From Balneolaceae bacterium (GTDB lineage: Bacteria; Bacteroidota; Rhodothermia; Balneolales; Balneolaceae): a stretch of DNA of 35,262 nucleotides. The notes below the pieces were generated by a model. That model ran no database searches. It was not told where the DNA came from and was given only the letters and a program-made list of their open reading frames with translations. The stretch is from contig SLOU01000231.1 of assembly GCA_007132385.1 (NCBI GenBank), positions 1 through 35,262 on the forward strand, read 5' to 3'. Every line of letters starts with the position of its first letter. Position 1 is the first letter of the stretch. Shown piece by piece: positions 1 through 10,376 of this stretch. Both the position numbers and the translations under genes were made by a program.

Positions 1-64
1 AAATCAATAACTTGCGGCGATCTGTAAAATTGAATCCTCTTGAATTTAAATCAAATCAAACGGA

Positions 65-940
65 ATGAGTGCAACGAATATTTATAAAATTACCGATTCA
101 ATCCCGTCGACCGAGAATTTACCGATCCGTTTCGATATGTACTCACCAGGCAATAGCAGCCGGGATCTTTTGCCTGTGATTTTGTTTGTACACGGCAATA
201 AAGGTTTTAAAGATTGGGGTCCGTTTCCAGATGCTTGTGAAGATATCGCTCGTAAAGGATTTATTGTGATTGCCATGAACTTTTCACTGAATGGGATAGG
301 TGAAAACCCGACGGAACTGGAAAGGCTTGATCTCTATCAGAGGGAGACATTAAGCCAGGATCTGAATGATATCGGAACTGTCATTGAAGGTATTAAAAAC
401 GGATCGATTTCGTCACAGCGTGTCGGTTTACATACGGACTATATAGGTATAATCGGACATTCCCGGGGCGGCCATACAGCCGTTGCCGCCGCCGCAGAAT
501 TTCAGGAAATACAGTGCCTGGTTACCTGGTCGGCAGTTGCAAATTATAATGAGAGATGGACTGACCGAATGGTCCGGGACTGGAAAGAAAAAGGATTTAC
601 GGAAATTCTGAATTCACGCACTGGACAAGTTATGAGAGTAGACAAGGTTGTTTACGAAGATGCACTTGCCAATGAAGAGAGGCTTATGGCTATCAACCGA
701 GTGAAAGAGCTTTATATACCGTGCATGTTTATTGCCGGAAAGGAGGATGAATCGGTGTCTTACAAAGAATCGGAGAGCCTTTATCGCAATTGTCCTTCAG
801 AAAACCGCGAATTGCGTCTTATTTCCGGAACGGGACATACATTTGATGCTTCTCACCCTTTTGAAGAGAAGGAATACCCGGAAAAGTTTGCCGAAGTACT
901 TGATTTGACCGAGGAATGGTTTATTGATAATCTCGCATAA
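65..940 (+). CDS. alpha/beta hydrolase (dienelactone hydrolase/chlorophyllase-like)
   Basis: 291 aa ORF with VILFVHGNKG near the N-terminus, nucleophile elbow GHSRGG, and C-terminal GTGHTFD. Confidence 0.85.
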   Translation: MSATNIYKITDSIPSTENLPIRFDMYSPGNSSRDLLPVILFVHGNKGFKDWGPFPDACEDIARKGFIVIAMNFSLNGIGENPTELERLDLYQRETLSQDLNDIGTVIEGIKNGSISSQRVGLHTDYIGIIGHSRGGHTAVAAAAEFQEIQCLVTWSAVANYNERWTDRMVRDWKEKGFTEILNSRTGQVMRVDKVVYEDALANEERLMAINRVKELYIPCMFIAGKEDESVSYKESESLYRNCPSENRELRLISGTGHTFDASHPFEEKEYPEKFAEVLDLTEEWFIDNLA

Positions 941-961
941 TCCGTCCGGATCCTGCGTTAT

Positions 962-2131
962 GTGGATATGAAAAATGTGTATCTGTTCATAGCCGGGCTG
1001 ATATTTCTAATTGATGTTTCGAATACTGATACAACACAGTCAGTTCCGGAATTAGTCAAAAACAAGGAATTTCAGGTTTCGGCAGTTGCTGCACTTGATT
1101 CGTTATACAATCGAAATTATAGTTCGGCACGGGATATACTCAAACCATGGGAGGACGAACATCCTGAACATCCCGTGTGGTTGTTGTGGGATGCAATGGA
1201 TTTTTGGTGGGTCGTTCTTAACGATTTGCATAACGATGAATATGATGAGGAGCTTTTTGCCAGGATGGAAAAAGCAGATAAAGCTGCGATAAAGCTTCTG
1301 GAAGAACAGCCTGAAAATGCAGATGCTTACATTATTCGAGCTGTAGCAAACGGGTATATGGCTCGTCAACATGCCAACAGAGAACGATGGATCCGGAGCA
1401 TACGTACAGCTCGTACGGCACAGAATGCACATGAGAAATTACAGGAATATGCACCCGATTTGGCAGATAACCTGTTTGCTGAAGGTTTGAAAAAATACTA
1501 TTCAGCGTACCTTCCTGAAGCCTATACGGTTGTGCGTATGGTTTCCTGGTTATTGCCGGATGGGGATAAAGAGAAGGGGCTTGAACTTCTGGGTAAAACC
1601 AGTCAAAGTGCCATATTTGCACGTCCGGAGGCGACATATTTTTTAGGAATGATTTTATTGAACTATGAGAAAGAATATAATGAGGCCGTATCCCATTTTG
1701 TGACTCTTGTTGAAACTTATCCCAACAACGGATACTATAGAAGATTGCTTATCCGAACTCTTTTTCAGCTCCAACAAGATACACATGCAAAAACAGAAAT
1801 TAGGAGTGCGCTTGAACACTGGACAAATATAGGCCTTAAAGACGATCGGGTATTAAAAGAAGAGCTGCTTTACTGGCTGGGCAGAATTGATTTTCGTAGT
1901 GGCGACCTCAATTCAGCGCACGATTATTTTCAGCAAAGTTATGCAATGGGTTTTGAGTTGCCAAACAGGCCAAACCGATCTTTCCACGTTTTAAGTGGAT
2001 ACTATGCCGGCCGGACCGCACAACTTCTGGGGGATTCTATTACTGCCCGGGATTATTATCTTGAAGTATCGAGGCTTGAAACAGAGCCGGATGTTCGCAA
2101 AAGGGCAGAAGAAAGAATCAGAGAGCTCTGA
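962..2131 (+). CDS. TPR-repeat-containing protein with N-terminal signal/TM segment
   Basis: 389 aa ORF (GTG at 962 or ATG at 968), hydrophobic N-terminus, repeated TPR-like helical pairs (EAVSHFVTLVETYPNNGYYRRLL, SAHDYFQQSYAMGF). Confidence 0.7.
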   Translation: MDMKNVYLFIAGLIFLIDVSNTDTTQSVPELVKNKEFQVSAVAALDSLYNRNYSSARDILKPWEDEHPEHPVWLLWDAMDFWWVVLNDLHNDEYDEELFARMEKADKAAIKLLEEQPENADAYIIRAVANGYMARQHANRERWIRSIRTARTAQNAHEKLQEYAPDLADNLFAEGLKKYYSAYLPEAYTVVRMVSWLLPDGDKEKGLELLGKTSQSAIFARPEATYFLGMILLNYEKEYNEAVSHFVTLVETYPNNGYYRRLLIRTLFQLQQDTHAKTEIRSALEHWTNIGLKDDRVLKEELLYWLGRIDFRSGDLNSAHDYFQQSYAMGFELPNRPNRSFHVLSGYYAGRTAQLLGDSITARDYYLEVSRLETEPDVRKRAEERIREL

Positions 2132-2202
2132 GAAGGAATCAAGGAACGGGCTTGATTACCGGGAACAGATTCCCTGATGATCTGTAAAAACATAGAGGAG
2201 AT

Positions 2203-2967
2203 TTACAGAAAACTGAAGTCATAACCGTTTTCTTCTTCCACTTCATTTGTGCCTGGTTTAAAGATTCTTTCAATAAAACGGACTCTGCCGTTATCCCGGA
2301 TATTAAGAATGGTTGAGCAACGTGTACCATAGTTTTCGGTCTTGATAAAGGCAGCCGACACCGCTTTTTCCATTTCCGGGGAAAGCCCGGTTTCGGGAAG
2401 CTGATCGTGAGGATAGGTTTTTTTATTCAGAAGAAGTTTGAAAAGATTTTTTTCGTTCAGGGAGTCATTTTCTGCCAATGTTTTAAACTCTTTTTTAGCT
2501 TGGGTAACTTTGGGCCAGGGAGTATTCATAAACGCATTGCTGACGGAATGAATACCGGGTGGAACCTCAGTGATTTTCATAGACCGGTTTGAAAAATGAA
2601 AGAATTTATTTTTATCGCCGGCCAGCAGGTTAAAGCCATTATAGGACTCCGGATTGTTGAGTGATTTTAAAAAGTCTTGTGGCTGAGAATCACTATTCAG
2701 ATACTCTGTAACCAGATGTCCCCGGCTTTTTGCATCCGGATTGTGGGTTAAAAGATTCCGGAAATTGGTAAGTGCGGCGTATCGCCCCGATCGATGAACT
2801 CCAAGCCAGGTCCCGCCGGCTTTAAGGTCTTTACCGGCAAGCATATTTCTGTTTTCCGGCCAAAACCGGGCAGATTCTGTTGGCCGGTTATAAAATTCAT
2901 CCCGGTTGGCGGCAAAGATCAACCGATACCCGGGAACAGTTCGGTATCCAAAGACGATCAGACACAT
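2203..2967 (-). CDS. NRDE/TANGO2 family protein
   Basis: 254 aa starting MCLIVFGYRTVPGYRLIFAANRDEFYNRPT, with the diagnostic NRDE motif, and GGTWLGVHRSGRYAALTNFR. Confidence 0.9.
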   Translation of the reverse strand: MCLIVFGYRTVPGYRLIFAANRDEFYNRPTESARFWPENRNMLAGKDLKAGGTWLGVHRSGRYAALTNFRNLLTHNPDAKSRGHLVTEYLNSDSQPQDFLKSLNNPESYNGFNLLAGDKNKFFHFSNRSMKITEVPPGIHSVSNAFMNTPWPKVTQAKKEFKTLAENDSLNEKNLFKLLLNKKTYPHDQLPETGLSPEMEKAVSAAFIKTENYGTRCSTILNIRDNGRVRFIERIFKPGTNEVEEENGYDFSFL

Positions 2968-3170
2968 AATTGTTATGTTGATTTCTCAATATCAGTGAAA
3001 AGTACACCAATCTACAGAACTTTGTTAAGATCAAGTTCGTATTTTTGAAAAATTTGAAACTTATTCGGTTTGAATTCGATGTAAAAATAGATATTTAGAC
3101 AATCGAAGTAATATTGATGAATGTCAGGTTCGAAAAATGAATCTAAATATAGTAAATCGACTTTTCATAA

Positions 3171-5759
3171 TTGGACTATTTTAGTGATACAGCACGCCAG
3201 TACTGGTTGATAGGTATAGCAGGATTACTTGCAGGTGGATGGTTCTTTTTTGACTATTCCAACCACCATCCGATGAAATATGCAGATGCTTCACTTGGTG
3301 AACAAGTGGCAATCAGCACGGGAGAGGAACTTCTTGGTGAGCTCGGGTATATGATTACAGATGCTGAATACAGGGCTACATTTAAAACAAAAAAACAACT
3401 CCTTGATCAGATTCAAAGCAAAGTATCACTTGGGGAGTATATGGCAGATCGTGAAAAAAATCGGGGTTTTAACCCGTTTTACTGGAATCTCGATTTGATG
3501 TTTCCACGTACGGGGACAAGTCTGAGCGATCAGGATTTTACTCAATGGGGTGTCGATCAGTCGGCCTCGCTGGCAATACGATTGAATGAAAAAGGAGAGT
3601 GGATGGAACTCGTAAATCGAGATAATCACCGGCCATTGCGCCTGCTCAATGCAGAGGCAATGGCAGATGTCGGTAATTTGCCAGAGGAACTTTTGGTGGA
3701 AGCCAGGGATGATTCGGTGGCAGCCGCCGTTTTTTCATTTGATTTCGAGAATAATCTGGACGACATAACAGATTTGTATGAAGATGGAATGGTATTACTC
3801 GGTGTTAGCCAAGCCAGAACTATAGCCGGATATTACCTGGAGATGACCGGCTGGCCGATTGAAAACCTGGAGTTTACTGAAGCGAGAATCGTACCGATGG
3901 ACGATATCGAAGCTGCAGAGGTACGTTACCGGCTCACCGATCAAACCGTAGAGCAGGAACTGCTTCTGACAGCAATGTTATCACCGGCAGGATCGGTGTT
4001 TTCATTATCGGCAGACTATCAGATGATAACGGATGAAGACCAGACGATTTCCTTTATTATCAATAGCAGCCGGGGTGTGCTTATGCTTTTCTTTGCCGTG
4101 TGGTTAATTATACTGCTTTATATACGGGTCCAACTCAGGGTTGTGGATATCAAATCCGGAATCCTGTTTGCGGTACTTGCCGGGATGGCCTTGCCTGCTT
4201 TTATTTTTTTTGAATGGCTCTATGAACAGTTGCTGATTCCTGGCACTCCCGGTCTTACCGATATTGTGATGATTTTGGTTCGGACAGGTTTCACGGCTGC
4301 GATTGTTTCATTGGTTTTCTTTATCATCACTGTAATCGGTGAGTCGTTAACCAGACAGCACCAGATCGATAAGATTCGTACAATGGATCTGATCCGGATC
4401 GGCCACTTCCTGAACATTCCAGTAGGTGGAACATTTATCAATGGAGTTTCTTTTGGATTGATAATCGCCGGAATCTGGTCATTATCTTTTTGGGTGATAC
4501 CAGGTCTGCATTTATCGGTGGATCCTGAATTTATATCCAATACGACACTTCTTGCTCCACTGGTTCAAATAATGAGTAGTTTCTTTCTTTGTTTTATCAT
4601 TATTCAATCCGTATTCCTGGTAGTGAGTGGCCAGTTGAACAGCTGGAAAAGGAATAATCTGGTCATCGTTGTAGCATGTGTGCTGATTTTTATGATCCTG
4701 TCTCCGGTTTCTGAATTAGTAATGCCGATCACCCAGCAGATGTTGTTGAACGGATTAGTGGGATTGATTCTGGGAGTCATATTTATTTACAGCGATTTTC
4801 TGACCACTTTTCTCTCTTATTTTATTTTTATCCTTCTGATTACCACTGCAGACGGATGGATAATGGATTATTCACCGGATGCCGATATTTTTTATCTGGC
4901 TGCCGGTATTGGTATTTTGTTTCTGGGTTTCGGATATATTGCGGTTACGAGAGGGAAACCCGTTAACGAACTGCCAAAATATATTCCTGAATATATTGAA
5001 GACCTGGCCCAGGAAGAACGAATCAAACAGGAATTGCAAATTGCCAGGAAGGTTCAACAGTCTTTTCTTCCTGTAAAAAAACCGGACTTCAGAGGGCTGG
5101 ATCTGGCAGCCGTATGTATTCCTGCATATGAAACAGGTGGAGATTATTACGATTTTATTGATGTCACGGATCAAAAAGTAGCGATAACGGTTGGGGATGT
5201 AAGTGGAAAAGGATTTCAGGCTGCGTTTTATATGACATTTATCAAAGGGGTTCTTCATGCGCTTTGTCTGGATACAAATTCGACAGTCGATATACTCACA
5301 AAAGCCAATCAGCTGATAAGAAAGAATGCCCGGCGCGGGACCTTTATCTCAATTATATATGGAATTATCGATCTGGATACATTTACCTTTTCTTTTTCAA
5401 GGGCGGGGCATAATCCGCTGCTTCATTACAGGGAGAAAGAAAACTTGCTAAAAAATATGAAGCCGAACGGGATTGCCCTGGGAATGACCGACGGAGTATT
5501 ATTTGAAGAAAATATTCTTGAGACTACGATTCATCTGGATGAAGGCGATATTATTATTCTGTATACGGACGGAATTGTTGAAGCAGTTAATCACAGAAAT
5601 GAATTTTACGGTGAAAAAAGACTTCACAGGATGATCTACTTTCACCATCGAAAAAATTCTCAGGAGATAATTGACCATGTTTTAAAAGACATAGAAAAAT
5701 TTTCTGACGGTGCTAATCAGCATGACGATATGACATTGGTAGTTATCAAGCAGAAATAA
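3171..5759 (+). CDS. multi-pass membrane protein with C-terminal SpoIIE/RsbU-type PP2C serine phosphatase domain
   Basis: 862 aa; several hydrophobic segments in the N-terminal two thirds; C-terminus has QSFLPVKKPDFRGLDLAAVCIPAYETGGDYYDF, VGDVSGKGFQAAFYM, LYTDGIVEAVN and DDMTLVVIK. Start is a TTG. Confidence 0.88.
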   Translation: MDYFSDTARQYWLIGIAGLLAGGWFFFDYSNHHPMKYADASLGEQVAISTGEELLGELGYMITDAEYRATFKTKKQLLDQIQSKVSLGEYMADREKNRGFNPFYWNLDLMFPRTGTSLSDQDFTQWGVDQSASLAIRLNEKGEWMELVNRDNHRPLRLLNAEAMADVGNLPEELLVEARDDSVAAAVFSFDFENNLDDITDLYEDGMVLLGVSQARTIAGYYLEMTGWPIENLEFTEARIVPMDDIEAAEVRYRLTDQTVEQELLLTAMLSPAGSVFSLSADYQMITDEDQTISFIINSSRGVLMLFFAVWLIILLYIRVQLRVVDIKSGILFAVLAGMALPAFIFFEWLYEQLLIPGTPGLTDIVMILVRTGFTAAIVSLVFFIITVIGESLTRQHQIDKIRTMDLIRIGHFLNIPVGGTFINGVSFGLIIAGIWSLSFWVIPGLHLSVDPEFISNTTLLAPLVQIMSSFFLCFIIIQSVFLVVSGQLNSWKRNNLVIVVACVLIFMILSPVSELVMPITQQMLLNGLVGLILGVIFIYSDFLTTFLSYFIFILLITTADGWIMDYSPDADIFYLAAGIGILFLGFGYIAVTRGKPVNELPKYIPEYIEDLAQEERIKQELQIARKVQQSFLPVKKPDFRGLDLAAVCIPAYETGGDYYDFIDVTDQKVAITVGDVSGKGFQAAFYMTFIKGVLHALCLDTNSTVDILTKANQLIRKNARRGTFISIIYGIIDLDTFTFSFSRAGHNPLLHYREKENLLKNMKPNGIALGMTDGVLFEENILETTIHLDEGDIIILYTDGIVEAVNHRNEFYGEKRLHRMIYFHHRKNSQEIIDHVLKDIEKFSDGANQHDDMTLVVIKQK

Positions 5760-5808
5760 CTTTCATTTACTATTTTCGTTACATTAGAGAATCCAATAAT
5801 TTCATTTT

Positions 5809-6312
5809 ATGAATGTGTTGAAATTTACAACCGCGGTTTTGCTTGTGGCATTCATATGCACTTCAGACGACCTGAATGCACAGAACAGTAATTTCCAGGA
5901 TAACATAAACTGGAGATCCATGGATCACGCCCTGAGTCTGGCGGAACAACAGGATAAGCTGATACTGATCGATGTCTATGCAGAATGGTGTCCATATTGC
6001 CAGAGAATGCAGGATGAAGTATATCCGGATGAATTGGTCGAAAAAGTTGTGGAGCAATATTTTGTACCTGTTCGTATAAATACTGAATCGAGTCAGAAGC
6101 TGAGATTTATGAACAGGGAATTTACGCAGGAAGAATTTGCCAGAGCATTAAGGTATCAAAGCGTGCCGACGACTTATTTTATGAACAAAGACGGGGAGGT
6201 GGTTGGACAGCAACCGGGCTTTTTGCCTGTTGATGTATTTTCTTCTCTTCTCGAATATGTAGGTTCCGGAGCGTACGAAGAAATTTCATTTGATGAATTT
6301 GAAAAGAACTGA
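5809..6312 (+). CDS. secreted thioredoxin-family protein
   Basis: Signal peptide, then LIDVYAEWCPYCQRMQDEVYPD (CPYC redox motif) and SVPTTYFMNKDGEVV (cis-Pro). Confidence 0.88.
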   Translation: MNVLKFTTAVLLVAFICTSDDLNAQNSNFQDNINWRSMDHALSLAEQQDKLILIDVYAEWCPYCQRMQDEVYPDELVEKVVEQYFVPVRINTESSQKLRFMNREFTQEEFARALRYQSVPTTYFMNKDGEVVGQQPGFLPVDVFSSLLEYVGSGAYEEISFDEFEKN

Positions 6313-6385
6313 CCGTTTCGATATTTAGAGTATTAAAGAAAAACAAACAATTGGACGGGATTTTTAAAACCGGAATTCACGGATA

Positions 6386-7054
6386 ATGGCGCTGAGTCAG
6401 GCAGTTGAAGATTATATAAAAGCAATTTACCGACTGGAGAAAGAAGAAGGAGGTAAAGGGGTATCTACGACCAAAATTGCCAGGGAAATGGAGGTATCGT
6501 CGGCTTCTGTTACAAATATGATTAAGCGACTTGCCGACTTGGACTTGGTTAAATACCGGTCATATTATGGGACGACGCTAACAGATGCCGGAAAAAAAAT
6601 TGCCCTTGAGATCATACGGCATCACCGGCTTTTGGAACTGTATCTGAAGGAGGTTTTGGGATATTCATGGGATGAAGTACACGACGAAGCGGAAAACCTC
6701 GAACATCATATTTCAGAACAATTTGAGGATAAGATTGCTGAGCTTCTTGATAATCCTACACATGATCCGCACGGAGACCCGATTCCAAGCAAAGATGGAG
6801 TGATGCCTGAAATTGCGACCAGGCCGTTATCGGAAGTAGAAAAAGGGGAAACATTGATGATTGGCCGTGTTGTGGATCAGGATCCGGAGCTTTTACGATA
6901 TCTTGAAGAAATCGGGTTAATTCCGGGGATTGAGGTCGAAGTTATAGATATAGCCCCTTTCAAAGGGCCGATTACCCTGAAACTGGAAGGGAAAAAACAG
7001 ATCGTTGGATATGAGGTTGCAGTAAATCTGTTTGTGATATCCTCCGAAGACTAA
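6386..7054 (+). CDS. DtxR/MntR-family metal-dependent transcriptional regulator with FeoA-like C-terminal domain
   Basis: MALSQAVEDYIKAIYRLEKEEGG..VSTTKIAREMEVSSASVTNMIKRLADLDLV, HHRLLELYL, and C-terminal IGLIPGIEVEVIDIAPFKGPITLKLEG. Confidence 0.92.
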   Translation: MALSQAVEDYIKAIYRLEKEEGGKGVSTTKIAREMEVSSASVTNMIKRLADLDLVKYRSYYGTTLTDAGKKIALEIIRHHRLLELYLKEVLGYSWDEVHDEAENLEHHISEQFEDKIAELLDNPTHDPHGDPIPSKDGVMPEIATRPLSEVEKGETLMIGRVVDQDPELLRYLEEIGLIPGIEVEVIDIAPFKGPITLKLEGKKQIVGYEVAVNLFVISSED

Positions 7055-7084
7055 TCTCAAGGCCTATGTTCCATGATGTAAACT

Positions 7085-7921
7085 TCAGGGTGTATGATCC
7101 ATTGGATTGGGATAAAGGAAGGAGTAATTCAGCTTTTCTTTAAGTTTTTTATTTGAGACGATTTTATACTCTTCCGTTGGCTTTTCATTACTGTCTGTCT
7201 TGAATACTGGCGTTTCAAATCCAAAGTGATTTGCCGCAGATGTATAAAACTCCCGCCTTGGAGGATGCCCATCCGAGACAACATTAAACGTTTCATTGCG
7301 TACATTCATCTGAATTATTTTACCGATAATCTGCACACAATCATCCTGGTGGACCAGGTTTACCGGCCGGTTGGCTTTGTCAATTTCCTTGCGCCCGGCC
7401 AGGTATTTTACCGGATGACGTTCATATCCGTAAAGTCCTCCAAACCGGAGTATTGTCGTGTCGAATGTTGATTCTTCTTTTAAAATTTTCTCACATTCAA
7501 GCAGAGCTTTTCCACTTTGCGATGATGCGGTATCCGGATCAGCATCTTCTTCGGTTGTGATACCACCGTACGTAGCATATACCGATGTGGAACCGGCAAA
7601 AATGATCCAATTAATATGTCCGACTTCTTTTACTTGCTCAACGATTGCTTTAATTTGGGCTGGATGCCTGTTCAGTACATCTCCCCGTTTTCTCCCGGGA
7701 GGGATATTTAGAAAAAGTATATCGCTTTTCCAGAATTTGGTGCATTCATTGCAATTAATTTTATTCTCAATACGTATCAGATAGGGAGTGACCTCATTAT
7801 TATCCAATAAAGGTAGTTTCTTTTCATCTGTAGTGGAACCGCTCACTGAATATCCAAGGGATAACAGGTGGCGGGCAGCCGGAAATCCAAGCCACCCGCA
7901 TCCAAGTACTGATATGTGCAT
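7085..7921 (-). CDS. SDR/NAD(P)-dependent epimerase-like protein (YeeZ-like)
   Basis: N-terminal Rossmann signature MHISVLGCGWLGFPAARHLLSLGYSVSG; IIFAGSTSVYATYGG; LRFGGLYG. Confidence 0.82.
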   Translation of the reverse strand: MHISVLGCGWLGFPAARHLLSLGYSVSGSTTDEKKLPLLDNNEVTPYLIRIENKINCNECTKFWKSDILFLNIPPGRKRGDVLNRHPAQIKAIVEQVKEVGHINWIIFAGSTSVYATYGGITTEEDADPDTASSQSGKALLECEKILKEESTFDTTILRFGGLYGYERHPVKYLAGRKEIDKANRPVNLVHQDDCVQIIGKIIQMNVRNETFNVVSDGHPPRREFYTSAANHFGFETPVFKTDSNEKPTEEYKIVSNKKLKEKLNYSFLYPNPMDHTP

Positions 7922-7935
7922 GTCGAATGATTTAA

Positions 7936-10224
7936 TTAAAGTGTGAACTTTAATCCTCCCAACAAAGTTCTCGGCATTCCGGGCCGAATTCCGCTTGGCC
8001 TGTCGGAAACAATATATGTTTCATCCAGAAGGTTTCGGATATTTACGAAAAGGCCCAGGTTTTCTGTAATATTGTATGAGCTGCTCAGGTCAAACAACAG
8101 ATAACTGTCGGTACTGAATTGATTATCAATAGCACCGCTGCCGGCAACAGTTCTTACTTTGGGAGTGTACATGGAATTGATGTTGGATGAAAACCTCTTA
8201 TAATCGAACGAAAGTCCGGCATTGAACTGATGATCGGGTATAAACGGAATTTTGTCTCCCGTTTCAACTGATCCCCATGGGCCAAAGTTGCTTTCAAATG
8301 ATGATTGGAAGGAAGCGTTTGTATAGGTATAACTTGCGTTGAAAGGTAATGAAACATTTCCGGAGGAGATATTCAGCAGATCCGTGAGCTCGAGATAGGT
8401 CGTAACCTCAAGTCCGTATACTTCGACTTCACCGGCATTGAATTGCGCCGTTGTCCCGGACCCTCCGCCAGCAGCGAGATCCGATCCCAACAGGTTGCTG
8501 TAATCGTTGTAAAAACTGATGACTTCTGCCTGAATTAGAGAGTTTGACAACCGGAGTCCGAGCTCATAGTTGACACTCATTTCAGAACGTGTCTCACTGG
8601 AAGATCCGGGGCTTGGAGGTGAAAAGCCTCTGTGAATGCCCGAAAGCAGTGTAAGATTTTCTGAAGCTTGCCATGTGATACCGACACCCGGAACAAATAT
8701 ATTTACTGAATAGTCGTTTTCATCAAGATTGGTCCCGGTTCTTTCCGGATCATCTGACCCATAATTTTTATTGTTGAACCAGATATTTTCAAAACGAAGG
8801 CCGGGTGTAAAGGTCCAGTTATTCAACTGGATTTTATCCTGGATATAAACGGAAAGAGCAGTCGCAGATCCGATTCGATTTGCCTGAGTGCCTGGTAACC
8901 CGGCTTGGGTGAGTATCATTCTGCCATCCTCCATACGATAATCATCCTCGTACTGATATCGGTCCTCTTCATCCTGGTGAAGCCTAATACCAATCTCCAT
9001 TTGATTTTCAGCACTGCCGATGTCAAAATTCAGTCCCAGTATCGATTCAATTCCCTGAGAGTAGTAATCACGGTTGTTACTTCTCACAGTCATAGCATTA
9101 TCGGGACTCGTTTCCCCCCTCAGGTAACCCAATTCAACAGGATGTTGGTTCGGGTTTGCAAGAATTGTGGATAAGTTGCCCATCTGTATTGCGGCTACAT
9201 TCGTATTCAGATCGTGTAGTTTATACCAGGTTCTGGAAAAATTATTTCTGTAGACGGATGTTGTAAGATCAATGTGATTAGAAATTAAAGCGAAATGCCG
9301 GGCCATGAGTTGTATATGTTCCGTGTTCATTTGATCCACCTGGGAAGCCGCATAACGCCTGAGAGGTGATTCCCTGAAGTCGTCCCTGGTTAACCCGAGA
9401 TAGGTTTCATCGGATAATTCATCATGATATCCCAGTTTAAATTCAAGACGCTGATAGACGGAAGCATCGGAAGAGGATTGAACCATAAATTTGCCCATAA
9501 AGTCCCGAAGATTGTAACCGGTGTCGCCTCCGTTGTCGAGTTCTTTAAACCCGTTTTCACCCATTGAGGTAACTTCCAATAGATAACCAAAACGTTCGGT
9601 TCGGTTACCGAAATTTGCATAAAGTTTATTTGCAGAACGCTCACCGACATTAAACTCGGCTGTACCTGAAAGCTCGGCCGGGATGGGTGTGGATATCATA
9701 TTAATTGCCCCACCGGTTGTGTTCGGGCCGTATTTAACCTGGGATGATCCTTTTCTTACTTCAATGGTATTCATACGTGCAATATTTGGGAAATAATAAG
9801 CAGCTGGAGCACTGTAGGGTGCTGGAGAAGCAAGTATGCCATCTTCCATGATATTTACTTTTGTGCTTCTTTCACTGCCGGCACCCCGGATTCCGATATT
9901 TGGCCTGAGACCAAACCCATCTTCTTCCTGTACATAGATGCCACTGATACTTCTCAATACCCGGTTGATGTCCGTATAGCTTTGCTTTTGGAGTTGTTCT
10001 AAGTCGATGTAATTGGCTGCTCCCGGGATGTTGCTCATCCAAACAGGCTGACCCACTACGGTTACCCGATCCATCATCAGTTTTTCATAGACGTCAACAG
10101 AGTCCTTTTCGGTTGTAATATCCTTAGAGCCAAGTTGCAGATTTTTTGAAAGTAGTTCTGTGGGAAGAAGCAGAAAAAATAAGGTTGTAAAAAAGAGCAG
10201 AATGAATGATATCTTTGAACGCAT
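7936..10224 (-). CDS. TonB-dependent receptor, FecA-like (probable ferric-siderophore/citrate uptake)
   Basis: 762 aa; signal sequence; plug domain GLRPNIGIRGAGSERSTKVNIMEDGILASPAPYSAPAAYYFPNIARMNTIEVRKGSSQVKYGPNTTGGAIN; C-terminal beta-barrel ending GGLKFTL. Confidence 0.9.
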   Translation of the reverse strand: MRSKISFILLFFTTLFFLLLPTELLSKNLQLGSKDITTEKDSVDVYEKLMMDRVTVVGQPVWMSNIPGAANYIDLEQLQKQSYTDINRVLRSISGIYVQEEDGFGLRPNIGIRGAGSERSTKVNIMEDGILASPAPYSAPAAYYFPNIARMNTIEVRKGSSQVKYGPNTTGGAINMISTPIPAELSGTAEFNVGERSANKLYANFGNRTERFGYLLEVTSMGENGFKELDNGGDTGYNLRDFMGKFMVQSSSDASVYQRLEFKLGYHDELSDETYLGLTRDDFRESPLRRYAASQVDQMNTEHIQLMARHFALISNHIDLTTSVYRNNFSRTWYKLHDLNTNVAAIQMGNLSTILANPNQHPVELGYLRGETSPDNAMTVRSNNRDYYSQGIESILGLNFDIGSAENQMEIGIRLHQDEEDRYQYEDDYRMEDGRMILTQAGLPGTQANRIGSATALSVYIQDKIQLNNWTFTPGLRFENIWFNNKNYGSDDPERTGTNLDENDYSVNIFVPGVGITWQASENLTLLSGIHRGFSPPSPGSSSETRSEMSVNYELGLRLSNSLIQAEVISFYNDYSNLLGSDLAAGGGSGTTAQFNAGEVEVYGLEVTTYLELTDLLNISSGNVSLPFNASYTYTNASFQSSFESNFGPWGSVETGDKIPFIPDHQFNAGLSFDYKRFSSNINSMYTPKVRTVAGSGAIDNQFSTDSYLLFDLSSSYNITENLGLFVNIRNLLDETYIVSDRPSGIRPGMPRTLLGGLKFTL

Positions 10225-10266
10225 TTGACAGTAAGTTCCGGTTGTAATAGAATGAATGTTTCTTAT

Positions 10267-10281
10267 TTAGATTGATTCTAA
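10267..10281. promoter_or_regulatory. candidate operator palindrome in the TonB receptor/hemG intergenic region
   Basis: TTAGATTGATTCTAA: perfect TTAGA/TCTAA arms around a 5-nt centre. Confidence 0.4.
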
Positions 10282-10323
10282 TGTAAAAGGGTTTCCATTT
10301 CGAGGCAAGGTTATATAGAATAA

Positions 10324-10342
10324 ATCTAAATTAAGTTAAGAT
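10324..10342. promoter_or_regulatory. second candidate operator palindrome in the TonB receptor/hemG intergenic region
   Basis: ATCTAAATTAAGTTAAGAT: 19-bp imperfect palindrome (7 of 9 pairs match). Confidence 0.35.
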
Positions 10343-10376
10343 AAATCGCCGGCGGTTTATATTATTATGTAAGTAA

